In this document: one piece after another, positions 8,337-17,600 of the stretch
Numbering within the stretch: the stretch's first letter is position 1
Layout: every line of letters begins with the position of its first letter
From: Sphingobacterium yanglingense
GTDB taxonomy: Bacteria > Bacteroidota > Bacteroidia > Sphingobacteriales > Sphingobacteriaceae
NCBI RefSeq assembly: GCF_004363245.1
Contig: NZ_SNYV01000015.1
Coordinates: forward strand, 62,001-126,000
DNA: 64,000 bases
Direction: 5' to 3'
Made by a program: the position numbers and the translations under genes
Notes under the pieces: generated by a model
What the model was told of the DNA's origin: nothing
Seen by the model: the letters and a program-made list of their open reading frames with translations, nothing else
Database searches by the model: none

Positions 8337-8741
8337 TAGCAAAGGTTTATAGGCGATATTAAGCAACTGTTAAACAGAATATTAAAAATATTTTTTTTAA
8401 GCTAAAAAAACAAACGAAGAAGAATCAATCGCTCTAGCAAACGGTTGCGCGATAGATTGATAACATCTTTTTTACAAAAAAAGAGTCTTGTAAGACTTAT
8501 TTTTAATCCCCCAGGGAGTTGGTTTCAAATTTCTATTCAACTCTGTCTCAGATTTAGGAATAGGCAATGAGCAGCTCTTCGCCTAAGTTCAATATAATAC
8601 TTCACATCTTAGAGTAGCTATGAATTATCTGTGGTGAGTTCACAATGCTATATTGTTTATATTGCAGGAAAATCATGGATTGCCAAAAATACTGTAACCT
8701 TTTTCTTATATCATTACACTAATCTATAAAACCATAAAACT
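8337..8741. other. Intergenic divergent region, no gene seen
   Basis: This stretch separates the DUF2264 operon (minus) from the ECF sigma trio (plus). It holds AT-rich sequence and a weak 5-bp hairpin (AGTCT/AGACT near 8483-8496). I see no open frame with coding character, no tRNA and no convincing promoter pair, although promoters for both operons must be here. Confidence 0.5.
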
Positions 8742-9071
8742 ATGACTAAATTAATTGGTGTATTTATTCCTATCGCGTTTTTTATCTGCGCAACGCTTTC
8801 TATTTACTTTGTGTGTCGTTTCAAATATGATGCAATAACAAAGCTAGGAGGCCCAATCCCTAAAGCCCCGAGGACAAAGCAGTCCTGGACAAAAACCGGC
8901 ATAGTGGTCATCGGCTTTTCCGTGGCACTGCTTATGGTATGGGGGGCTTACATCTATGGACTGCTTGAACACAAAGACACAGACAGCTTTTTTATTATTG
9001 GATTAATCTCGCTAGTGGTCGGAATAGCTATAATAATAGCTCAAATGGTGGAGGATAAAGCCAAACAGTAG
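8742..9071 (+). CDS. Small three-helix membrane protein in an ECF sigma operon (109 aa)
   Basis: Three predicted membrane segments: about residues 4-26 (LIGVFIPIAFFICATLSIYF), 50-72 (GIVVIGFSVALLMVWGAYIY) and 82-103 (FFIIGLISLVVGIAIIIAQM). The basic segment between the first two contains KAPRTKQSWTK. It resembles small membrane proteins that precede ECF sigma genes in Bacteroidetes (possibly the DUF6249 group, unsure). Its stop codon TAG abuts the ATG of the sigma gene, so translation of the two is probably coupled. Function unknown; a role in sensing or membrane stress is inferred only from position. Confidence 0.65.
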   Translation: MTKLIGVFIPIAFFICATLSIYFVCRFKYDAITKLGGPIPKAPRTKQSWTKTGIVVIGFSVALLMVWGAYIYGLLEHKDTDSFFIIGLISLVVGIAIIIAQMVEDKAKQ

Positions 9072-9623
9072 ATGGATGGTGTATATATACAGAAAATATT
9101 AGCTGGCGATAGCAACTCCTTTGCCTATCTCGTAAAGACCTACCAGGATATGGCATACTCTATTGCGCTATCTCTGGCAAAAGATGAGTTTCTTGCGGAA
9201 GAAATAGCTCATGAGTCTTTTATAGAGTGCTACAATTCGCTACATAGTTTTCAAGGAAAATCAAAATTCAGCACCTGGTTCTATAGGATCATTGTGAATA
9301 CGGCCTATAGAACCCTGAATAAGAAATCTGTAGAGTTTATCGATCTAGATCTGCCAATACATGATGTACAGGACAAGGATATTCCTATTGATAAGCTGAT
9401 GGCTGAAGAGCGAAAACAATTGATCAATCTCGCTCTGATGGAAATCCCTAGGAATGAGAGCCTGGCTCTAAGGCTATTTTATCTTGAGGAGTTATCCCTA
9501 GAAGAACTATGTGAGATTACTTCCTGGACAACCTCGAATGCTAAGGTAATTTTGCACCGTGCACGCAAAAGAATATCTATAGTACTCAATAAAATTTTAA
9601 AAGATGAATACAATGAAGCATAA
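9072..9623 (+). CDS. ECF-type RNA polymerase sigma factor (183 aa)
   Basis: Region 2: NSFAYLVKTYQDMAYSIALS, then AEEIAHESFIECYNSL and FSTWFYRIIVNTAYR. Region 4: LMEIPRNESLALRLFYLEEL with the helix-turn-helix SLEELCEITSWTTSNAKVIL followed by HRARKRI. Length is typical for an ECF sigma. It starts directly after the stop of the small membrane protein and its last 20 bp overlap the next gene, a short membrane protein that looks like its anti-sigma factor. No FecR or SusC is linked, so this is a stress-type or envelope-type ECF system rather than a nutrient-uptake one. Confidence 0.92.
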   Translation: MDGVYIQKILAGDSNSFAYLVKTYQDMAYSIALSLAKDEFLAEEIAHESFIECYNSLHSFQGKSKFSTWFYRIIVNTAYRTLNKKSVEFIDLDLPIHDVQDKDIPIDKLMAEERKQLINLALMEIPRNESLALRLFYLEELSLEELCEITSWTTSNAKVILHRARKRISIVLNKILKDEYNEA

Positions 9624-9993
9624 TGATGATCTATTAAAAGAACTGATGCCCCTATCTAAAGTCAAGATACCTTTGGACAATTTTGAAGATAGGGTGATGG
9701 GGCATATAAAAATGATCGAAGCCAAGAAAGTAGACATCCATAAAAAGAAACTGTATTCTATCATTTTTTTCTTAGGTTGTCTGGTATTTGGGTTTATACT
9801 TATCCAATGGTTTACCAATATTATAATAGCATCTAGCATCGATAATGGCTTCAAACAACAGATACGATTATCTTCACAAATTATCTACGTTGCTTTAATT
9901 GTCCTATTCAGCAACAGGATATTTGCATTGATAAAAGCCAAACGCTTTCTGGCAGGAACCCACAAAATATCTCAAGCGCAAACATCCCTCTAG
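9604..9993 (+). CDS. Putative membrane anti-sigma factor (129 aa)
   Basis: Overlaps the 3' end of the sigma gene by 20 bp. The cytoplasmic N-terminus (about 50 residues, DDLLKELMPLSKVKIPLDNF, then EDRVMGHIKMIEAKK) precedes two membrane segments (about 56-77 SIIFFLGCLVFGFILIQWF and 91-109 IYVALIVLFSNRIFAL). There is no zinc-binding HxxxCxxC anti-sigma motif. The role is inferred from gene order: in many Bacteroidetes ECF operons the gene overlapping the sigma gene encodes a small membrane protein that binds it. A second in-frame ATG lies 9 bp downstream. Confidence 0.6.
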   Translation: MNTMKHNDDLLKELMPLSKVKIPLDNFEDRVMGHIKMIEAKKVDIHKKKLYSIIFFLGCLVFGFILIQWFTNIIIASSIDNGFKQQIRLSSQIIYVALIVLFSNRIFALIKAKRFLAGTHKISQAQTSL

Positions 9994-10052
9994 AACGGTG
10001 TGACATAATACTACAATAAACAGCCAATCATCTAAACAGTAAACATAGTATG

Positions 10053-10763
10053 CTAAAAAGGCATTGTTACAACCCGGGATTTATAGACTCCTTTTTCAAT
10101 CTTGAACAATACGGCATACCCTCCTGCACCATCTCCATTAACAGAAGTGATGTATAAAATATCGTTTAGATTGTCATAGTAACATGATGCAAACTCACTG
10201 TTTACATTAAACAAATTCTCAATCTCCTTTTCGGGGATCTGGATACTTTTACCTTTTATCGTGGCTTTGATGGCGATATAATGGCTGTTAGGAATCGTAC
10301 CATCTGTCCCCCACACTTGCTGCCCTTTAAATTTATCTTCAATGGTATAATCCCCATATTTCGTCGATGAAAAGTATCTTTTATTTTTTTGATAATCGAA
10401 TTTTTCGGATATAATTTCTACAGTCACATCTTTCGACACAAACTTTGCCACACTACCATTAAAGGATATATTTGGAATCTGTGGATAAGATTCTATTAGC
10501 TTGATTCTCGAATGATGTACATGTCCATAAATACTCTCATTATGACGATTGATATAATCAACACTAACCCAATTTGGAAACTCTTCATCGGGGAATGCAT
10601 AGACAATCTCCTCGGCATTGATTTTTGATACAACCTCACTCTTAATGGAGGCTTCCTTCCTAACATTTACGTAACCGTCTTTATCGATAATTTTTGCAAA
10701 CTGTGCATAAGTAAAATCGCTTACGGTAAGGAGAAGTAATAAGAGCAGATATTTTTGATTCAT
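10053..10763 (-). CDS. Secreted protein with N-terminal SH3-like domain (236 aa)
   Basis: Signal peptide MNQKYLLLLLLLTVSDFTYA, then a bacterial SH3-like segment (about residues 25-85: DKDGYVNVRKEASIKSEVVS is the classic start, ending with YGHVHHSRIKLI). The remaining 150 residues form a beta-rich domain that I do not recognise, with NSHYIAIKATIKGKSI and SVNGDGAGGYAVLFKIEKG. SH3-like domains of this kind often bind peptidoglycan or other partners in the periplasm. It stands alone between plus-strand genes and no operon partner is evident. Confidence 0.75.
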   Translation of the reverse strand: MNQKYLLLLLLLTVSDFTYAQFAKIIDKDGYVNVRKEASIKSEVVSKINAEEIVYAFPDEEFPNWVSVDYINRHNESIYGHVHHSRIKLIESYPQIPNISFNGSVAKFVSKDVTVEIISEKFDYQKNKRYFSSTKYGDYTIEDKFKGQQVWGTDGTIPNSHYIAIKATIKGKSIQIPEKEIENLFNVNSEFASCYYDNLNDILYITSVNGDGAGGYAVLFKIEKGVYKSRVVTMPF

Positions 10764-10949
10764 TTAAAACGAAGTTATAATATATAAACTGACCAAGCTT
10801 CAAGATAAATATATTCCGCCTGGATTCTGAAACTCATTTTTTTGAGACATGATTACTTTGCATTTATGCCCTACGCTAAGTTAAAAATTATATTAAAGAA
10901 AATAGCTCTGCTCGAAGAGATGTACTATTAGGTATCCTACATAGAATAA

Positions 10950-11023
10950 TAAAGACACACCGCAGATAATTCATCATTTCTAAATAATTTAAATAAGACC
11001 ATCAACAACATTCAAAGGTTAAA
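10950..11023 (-). pseudogene. Decayed copy of the FGE gene 5' end and leader
   Basis: The 36 bp at 10950-10985 match 24563-24598 with one mismatch; that second site is the start codon region of the FGE gene (both keep the double ATG and code for MMNYL-CVF). After a 32-bp deletion relative to the FGE copy, the next 38 bp (10986-11023 against 24631-24668) match at about 80%. On the far side of the start codons the frame (MMNYLRCVFIIL) loses similarity and stops after about 30 codons. This is a remnant of a duplicated promoter plus 5' coding segment, now upstream of an unrelated thioredoxin-like gene. The rest of the 10764-11122 gap holds no other gene that I can support. Confidence 0.7.
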
Positions 11024-11122
11024 TTGTATTGAGGCAGTTTCCCCTCAATTAGCTTGAATAGTTAGCTTGATTACTTCTAAACATTTTGTATATTTAAGAC
11101 AATTATAAACAGACATTACCCT

Positions 11123-12349
11123 ATGCAAAAGCAGGCAGAAACAAGCAACTCTCTTTTATGCTTATTATCCAATATACAGAATAAACTTCATTGGTTTTTC
11201 AACAATCTAATAGACCATAGCTTAGAAAAGTATACCTTTCTTTTCATACTCTTGTCTATTTCTCCCTTATTTTCTTCTGCACAGATCCAATACCTAATTG
11301 AAGGCGAGATAAAAGAGCTTAAAGAAAATGATAAAGTCTACCTAATCGTTGATCATGTCGATACAGATTCATCTGTGGTCACAAAGGGCAAATTCAAATT
11401 TACGGGAACAGCCAACCACACTAAAATAGCTACACTCGGGATATATGAAAAGAATGTACCAACAGAAGGAATGTCTCGCTTTCCTGTAAAATTCAGAGAG
11501 TTTTACCTATCCTCCGCACCGATCCTGGTAAAAGGTAATGAGTTGAGCTCGGCCAACATAAAAGGCGACGAACTAAACGTAATCTATTCTAAATATTGGT
11601 TTGAAAACGACAGCCTAAGGAATGAGGCTATGGCAATATCCTCAGCATTTACTGACAACGTTAAAAATGGGACGCTAACAAATGGGGAGGCAATTAAACA
11701 CCAAGAAAACTTGCAGGAATTTATGAAAAGTATGCTAATTTTTGATATGTCCTTTCTAGCAAATAACACACCCTCTATATTCTCAGCCGATCTTATCGAG
11801 CGACATCTCAACCAAGAGAATGTCTTGCAATTGGAGGATATTTTTAATAAGATACCTTTTACCCCAATGGATTCGTCGAAAAAGGACAAAATAGCGATTG
11901 CTATCAACAGGTATAAAAAGCTAGCTGTAGGATCGAAGGCACCAGCATTCACGCTCCGGGATATCCATGATAAAGAGGTATCGCTCGAGTCATTTAAAGG
12001 AAAGATTGTCTTGTTAGATTTCTGGGCTTCGTGGTGTATTCCTTGCAGGAAAGAAAACCCGAGATATTTGGCTATTTGCGAAAAATTTAAAAACAAGAAT
12101 TTTGAGATAGTCGCAGTCTCTTTGAATAAAGAAAAGGAAAAAGAATTGTGGCTTAAGGCGATACATGAAGATAAAATAACGGGGTGGACACATCTTTCTG
12201 ATCTGAAAGGGCACCAATCGCCAATATATGAGCTGTATGAAGTGAAAGGGTTACCTCACAGCTACCTATTGGATGAAAACGGTATAATAATAGGCCATAA
12301 TCTAAAGGGAGATGAACTGGAGACTAAGCTAGACCAAATATTAAAGTAG
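11123..12349 (+). CDS. TlpA-like thioredoxin with N-terminal DUF4369-like domain (408 aa)
   Basis: Exported thiol-disulfide protein. The C-terminal thioredoxin/AhpC-TSA domain starts near residue 272 (VGSKAPAFTLRDI) and has the active site FWASWCIPC, with Cys305 and Cys308. The central part fits the DUF4369 pattern (IEGEIKELKENDKVYLIVD near residue 55). The N-terminus is odd: about 35 polar residues precede the hydrophobic segment YTFLFILLSISPLFSSAQ. Either the signal is internal or the true start is a non-ATG codon further in; no other Met lies nearby. The gene stands alone and its upstream DNA contains the FGE remnant. It probably reduces or maintains disulfides of periplasmic or outer-membrane proteins; the partner is unknown. 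Confidence 0.85.
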   Translation: MQKQAETSNSLLCLLSNIQNKLHWFFNNLIDHSLEKYTFLFILLSISPLFSSAQIQYLIEGEIKELKENDKVYLIVDHVDTDSSVVTKGKFKFTGTANHTKIATLGIYEKNVPTEGMSRFPVKFREFYLSSAPILVKGNELSSANIKGDELNVIYSKYWFENDSLRNEAMAISSAFTDNVKNGTLTNGEAIKHQENLQEFMKSMLIFDMSFLANNTPSIFSADLIERHLNQENVLQLEDIFNKIPFTPMDSSKKDKIAIAINRYKKLAVGSKAPAFTLRDIHDKEVSLESFKGKIVLLDFWASWCIPCRKENPRYLAICEKFKNKNFEIVAVSLNKEKEKELWLKAIHEDKITGWTHLSDLKGHQSPIYELYEVKGLPHSYLLDENGIIIGHNLKGDELETKLDQILK

Positions 12350-12624
12350 AATTCTAACCTGGCTTTACAAGGTCAAAAAAAATATGTTATCGTAAAAGCA
12401 TTGACCTGAAGAATAATGGATCTGGATCAATCAGACCATAGCTTACAAATGCCGTGTATTATTTATGGCTCTTTAGAATAAAAGGGATACTTTTCCAAAA
12501 ACAAGTGGAAGATTTGACATTATTTCTTGCATATTTCATTTTTTATACACACTTTGCTCACATTGACCGATTATAAAGTGTCCGATATTACCGAGATAAC
12601 TGTAACCATTATAAGAGGAAAAGT

Positions 12625-13215
12625 ATGGACCAATTCTATCCAGATATGCAGTCAGCTGATGATGAAGCGCTCGTTTTGCGGATACAGCAAGGCGATAATG
12701 ATGCATTTACCTTATTTTATGAGCGACATCGCACATCTATGTACCTATCAGCCTATCACCTACTGAAAGATGAAGACAATGCTAATGATGCTGTACAGGA
12801 ACTATTTATGAAAGTATGGCAGAGCTCAGAACAAATAAATCCTACATCCAACATTAAGGGATATCTCTATACTGTCCTCCGCAACAGGATCCTCTCTAAC
12901 ATGAACCGAAGTAAATACTTTGACGAGTATGTCAATTCGTACCTCGCTTTCGAACAGCATCATCCATGTAGCACCGAAGAAACAGTACTTGTCCGTGAGT
13001 TACAGCATATACTTGAAGAAAAAATTGAAAAGCTCCCTCCAAAAATGCGTGAAGTATACGAACTCTCCTGGAACAACCAACTCTCCAATAAGGAAATCGC
13101 CGAAAGACTCAATATCTCTGAAGGCACCGTTAAACAGCATAAGCATCAGGCGATGCGCATTCTTCGAAGCAAATTCCCGAGACTAGTTATCTTCGCAATG
13201 TTATTTTGTAACTAG
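12625..13215 (+). CDS. ECF sigma factor of the SusCD/FecR locus (196 aa)
   Basis: Sigma-70 region 2 is seen in DAFTLFYERHRTSMYLSAYH with VQELFMKVWQ and IKGYLYTVLRNRILSNM. Region 4 is IEKLPPKMREVYELSWNNQL with helix-turn-helix SNKEIAERLNISEGTVKQHK. The C-terminal hydrophobic tail LVIFAMLFCN is typical of FecI-like sigma factors of Bacteroidetes. It precedes fecR by 177 bp and the SusC gene by 1.5 kb on the same strand, so it most likely drives the susC operon when the receptor signals through FecR. Confidence 0.93.
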   Translation: MDQFYPDMQSADDEALVLRIQQGDNDAFTLFYERHRTSMYLSAYHLLKDEDNANDAVQELFMKVWQSSEQINPTSNIKGYLYTVLRNRILSNMNRSKYFDEYVNSYLAFEQHHPCSTEETVLVRELQHILEEKIEKLPPKMREVYELSWNNQLSNKEIAERLNISEGTVKQHKHQAMRILRSKFPRLVIFAMLFCN

Positions 13216-13392
13216 AATAATATTCCTTTCAGGTTCAAAAAAACATTGTCTTTCTGCAAGCTTTGTTATTCATTCTTTAGATACACCTCTCCTATTTCAC
13301 ATTTTCCTATTTCCGACTATAACTATTGTTACTCCCATTGGTATACAAATTATAGAGAGACAAAAAACTATTGTCGAACGTGCTAAAACTAT

Positions 13393-14499
13393 ATGGAACA
13401 AAGAGAAAAAATAAGAAATTTATTTGACCGGTACAGTAAAGGACAATGTACACCGGAAGAACAGGCTCATCTCCATAAATGGTTCAATCATTATACGCAA
13501 AACGAAGCCCATGGCTTGGATAATCTTTCTTCTAGCTTTCAGACAGATCAGCGGATCCTATCTAACGATCAAAAACGAACTAGTCAGATAAAGCCCAAAA
13601 TACGACATTACGCTGCTGCGGTATTGATCCTGACATTGGCGACCTTATTTTTTTTCCAACATAAACAAGAGAGCAACGACAAGAATCAACATGCAATCGT
13701 CAGCCATAAAAGCAATGATGTGCTACCGGGCGGAAATAGGGCTAAATTGACTTTGGCCGACGGAACAGTCATTGATCTCAGTACAGAAGAAAATGGAATA
13801 GTTGTCGGCGCAGACGAAATAGCCTATAATGGTGGATCTGAAACAATTGTCAACCTGGATGGGAACACCACCAACCAACTGGTATTGTCAACACCGGTTG
13901 GTGGCACTTATCAATTGACACTTTCTGATGGAACGCAGGTATGGTTAAATGCAGGGTCGACATTAAGATACCCTTCCCACTTTGCCAAAAACGAGCGTTT
14001 GGTGGAAATAGAAGGAGAAGCCTATTTTTCTGTTTCGAAAGATAAGCATAGACCTTTTAGAGTATTAAGTCGTGGACAGAAAGTAGAAGTTCTCGGCACA
14101 GAATTTAATGTGTCGGCTTATGATAATGACAACAGTGTAATGACGACTTTAGTATCCGGAGCCATCCGTTTGGATGCAAATGGGAAAGAGCTAACATTGG
14201 TACCTGGAGACCAGTCTGAGTTCTGGGGAACTGACAATTTAAAAAAACAGAAAGTAGACATACAACCGTTTATCGCATGGAAAAAGGGAGAATTCTATTT
14301 CGAAAATACGCCTCTTACAGATATGCTCAAACAACTGTCCAGATGGTATGATGTAGAAGTTGTTTATGAAAGAAAAGTTCCTAATGAACGTTTCAGCGGA
14401 GCGATGTCGCGCAATGTTACCTTACAGACAGTACTTAGATTACTTAAAATATCGGAAATCAACTATCGGCTAGAGAAGAACAAATTGATAATCGAATAA
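13393..14499 (+). CDS. FecR-family anti-sigma factor (368 aa)
   Basis: N-terminal cytoplasmic part (residues 1-70, RNLFDRYSKGQCTPEEQAHL), membrane helix at about 74-91 (AAAVLILTLATLFFF), FecR domain with TLSDGTQVWLNAGSTLRYPS and GEAYFSVSKDKHRPFRV, and DUF4974 at the end (NTPLTDMLKQLSRWYDVEV to KISEINYRLEKNKLIIE). The order sigma, FecR, SusC, SusD on one strand makes it the cognate anti-sigma of the upstream ECF factor and the downstream receptor, whose STN domain would contact the periplasmic part. Confidence 0.93.
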   Translation: MEQREKIRNLFDRYSKGQCTPEEQAHLHKWFNHYTQNEAHGLDNLSSSFQTDQRILSNDQKRTSQIKPKIRHYAAAVLILTLATLFFFQHKQESNDKNQHAIVSHKSNDVLPGGNRAKLTLADGTVIDLSTEENGIVVGADEIAYNGGSETIVNLDGNTTNQLVLSTPVGGTYQLTLSDGTQVWLNAGSTLRYPSHFAKNERLVEIEGEAYFSVSKDKHRPFRVLSRGQKVEVLGTEFNVSAYDNDNSVMTTLVSGAIRLDANGKELTLVPGDQSEFWGTDNLKKQKVDIQPFIAWKKGEFYFENTPLTDMLKQLSRWYDVEVVYERKVPNERFSGAMSRNVTLQTVLRLLKISEINYRLEKNKLIIE

Positions 14500-14565
14500 C
14501 CAATAAAAAGCTATATTTTATGAAAACAAACGATACTACTTAAGTTATAATACCGTACATAAGTA

Positions 14566-14648
14566 CAGGGAGAACGTCTGACCATACTCCCTGCTATGTC
14601 GGATAACATAATCTTACCAATTAGAGAATCAGTTCACATTATCCAATC
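14566..14648 (-). ncRNA. Possible cis-antisense RNA in the fecR-susC gap
   Basis: Minus strand: a perfect -7 element TAAGTTTG (14660-14653) has a TTG (14684-14682) 21 bp upstream as a possible -33. The predicted transcript runs away from susC toward fecR and meets a hairpin CAGGGAG / CTCCCTG (14593-14566, 7-bp stem, 14-nt loop). The bases after the hairpin (TACTTATG) are a poor T-run, so the 3' end is uncertain. The layout copies that of the other two loci with wide fecR-susC gaps. Confidence 0.25.
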
Positions 14649-14693
14649 ACTGCAAACTTAAGAAAAAAAGCTTTGCGGTGGCAACTATAGGCC

Positions 14694-17600
14694 ATGAATA
14701 TGAAAATTCGTTTCACCCGCCGTTTATGGGCGGGACAAACCGGAAGACAAATCCTTCGAATTATGAAATTGACAACACTATTGGTGTTGATTGGGTGTCT
14801 CCACATTAGCGCAAAATCCCACTCACAGACCGTTACATTGGAAGCTAAGGGGTATTCGCTGAAAGAGGTGTTCAAAGCTATCCAGCGCCAGACCAATTAT
14901 AAGGTGGTCTACAATGTCCGTTTTTTGAACGGCTCTCAACCAGTCTTTGTTTCAGCACAACAGATGCCTTTGCGGCAATTTTTGTCAGAGGTGCTCGAAG
15001 ACCAAGCATTAACTTACAGTATTGAGGAAAAAACTATACTGATTGGCCGTAAATCGAAACCGACAGAAAAACCAGAAAACCTTGAAATAGACAAAAGCAA
15101 GGTGCAACAAGCCCTATCGGGCAAGGTCTCTGATGAAGCAAGTCGACCTCTAGCGGGTGTAACTATCAAGGTGAAAGGACTCCAAAATAATGTTATGACC
15201 GGAGCAGATGGTAGTTTCAAATTAGAAGCACCTATTGAACGTCCGATTCTGGTCGTAAGCTATGTAGGCTATGTTACCAAAGAGGTAGCAGTTGCGCCAT
15301 CGGATAGGAATATACAGATTACGCTGAATCCAGATCTGCAGCAGATGAATGAGGTCGTCGTAGTTGGCTACACCTCCAAGAGCAAAGAAGAGCTGACCAG
15401 CGCAGTAAGCGTAGTGTCCGGGACCAAGCTAAAAGATGTTACGGCCAATGATGTAGGTACTATGCTTCAAGGTAAAGTCGCAGGTCTACAGGTTGTGAAC
15501 AGCTCCGGAGCCCCCGGTAGCGCTGCAGAAATCAGACTACGTGGAGTATCTTCAGTAAATGCTAATCAAAGTCCACTTTTTGTCGTCGACGGTATTATCG
15601 GGGGGAACTATGATCCCAATGATGTGGAAAATGTAACTGTATTAAAAGACGCTGGTGCGACTGCATTATACGGTTCTCAAGCGAATGCAGGGGTTATTAT
15701 AATCACAACCAAAAATGCTAAGCAAGAAGGTGTGAGCTTTGAGGCTAAGATCGCAACGGGGTTTCGTACGGCAGATTTTGGAAAGCTCAAGCTCATGAAT
15801 AGCAGTGAACTGTATGACTACCAAAAGGAGTTTTATCGCGATTACATCCTAGGAACAACGGACAACTCATATAAAATCGATCTTGTAAAGTTTTATGCCG
15901 AACGTCCCCTGAGCCTGCGTGATCAAGACTACGACTGGGCAAAGGAATCTTTTAAAAAAGCTCCGATATCCAATTTCTACCTATCCGCCAAAGGGAAAAC
16001 ACAGAAAAATGATTATTATGTCGGCGCATCTTACTACAAGGAAAAAGGGACATTTATCAAAACAAATTTTGAAAGACTCAACTTAAGAGGTAATTCTACT
16101 TATCATATTTCTGACAAACTTGACTTGATCAATAATATCAACGTAAGTGCAAGCCAGGGGAGAAACAATGACTATATGGATATGTATTATGCCTTCCTTA
16201 ACTTACCTTGGGACAATCCCTATGACACGAATGCACAACCTATTTACGTAGATGGAAGCTCCCCCTTCAAATGGTGGTCTCGGGATAAAATCAACCCCAT
16301 CCATACCGTAGCCAACTCCGATCATACCTTCAAAGGATTTGACATCAACTATGATCTTGGAGCCCACCTCCATATCACGGACTGGTTGACATTCAGCAGT
16401 ACAAATCGGATATCTGCCTCATTTAGCAAAGGGGTTAATTATGTATCGCCTTTGGCAGCAGGAACATACCATGGTGATGGCTATCTCGACGAATCGAATA
16501 CGCTTAATTATGGTATCATCAGTAATCAGTTGTTGAAATTCAAGTTTACTATGGATGACCACAACATCAGCGGCTTTGTGGGAGGGGCATTCGAAAGTGG
16601 CCGCACAGAGCTTTCCGGTGGTTCTGGAAAAGGACTACCCGAAGGACTTAAGGTTCTGAATGTCGTATCCAGCAATCAAAAGGTAAACGGTTATAACATC
16701 GGTACAACATTACAATCTTTATTATCCCAGGTAAATTATAACTATAGAAGTAAATATTTTCTTTCGGGATCTTATCGATATGATGGTTCATCGAATTTTG
16801 TCCCTAACAAACGATATGGAGGTTTCCCTTCTATATCCGCAGCCTGGGCTGCGAGCAACGAAGAGTTTTTATCGGGAAATGCGATAATCGACAACTTGAA
16901 ACTTAGAGGCAGCTACGGTTTTACAGGAACACAAGATATTGGAGCTTCTCGATACCTGGGTCTATTTTCCCTAACTGCTCAATATAACAGTGTGGTCGGA
17001 GCAATTCCCTATCAATTAGCTAGTCCCAATCTGACTTGGGAGAGTAAACGTCAGATAAATGCAGGAATCGACATTGGATTATTCAAACGGGTCAACCTAA
17101 CAATCGATGCCTACCGCAACGATACAAAAGATCTCCTGTTACAGGTCTCGCAGCCACTCTCTGTAGGTTTTGAAACAAAATGGGAGAATGCAGGGACGGT
17201 GATCAACAAAGGAATCGAAATAGGTATAAGTTCAACGAATATCCGGACAGATAATTTTCAATGGACCACCGATTTTACAATCAACTTTAACAATAACAAA
17301 TTATCAGGATTTCCATCTGATATCATCAAAACGAGCTCAACAGGGGTAACACAGATTTATCGTAACGGTGGCAATCTTTTTGAATTTTATATGCCCAAAT
17401 GGCTAGGCGTCGATATAGATACCGGTGCTCCAATCTGGGAAAAAATAGTGTACAACACCGAGGGAGAAGCTGTCGCCCGCGAAAAAACTTTCGATTACGC
17501 ACAAGCTACAAGCCAGGAAGTTGGATCGGCATTACCCAAATATCAAGGAGGTTTCAATAACACTTTGAGTTATAAAGATTTCAGTCTAAGTATAAGTACA

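Noticed and set aside
8483..8496. AGTCT/AGACT hairpin followed by T-rich sequence
   Set aside because: Five base pairs only and located between divergent genes where no transcript needs to end.
10866..10931. 21-codon frame beginning MPYAKLKIILKK
   Set aside because: Too short, no ribosome site, lies beside the decayed FGE copy; no support for translation.
11584..12096. 170-codon minus-strand frame opposite the TlpA-like gene
   Set aside because: Antisense shadow; the plus-strand gene has clear domain motifs.
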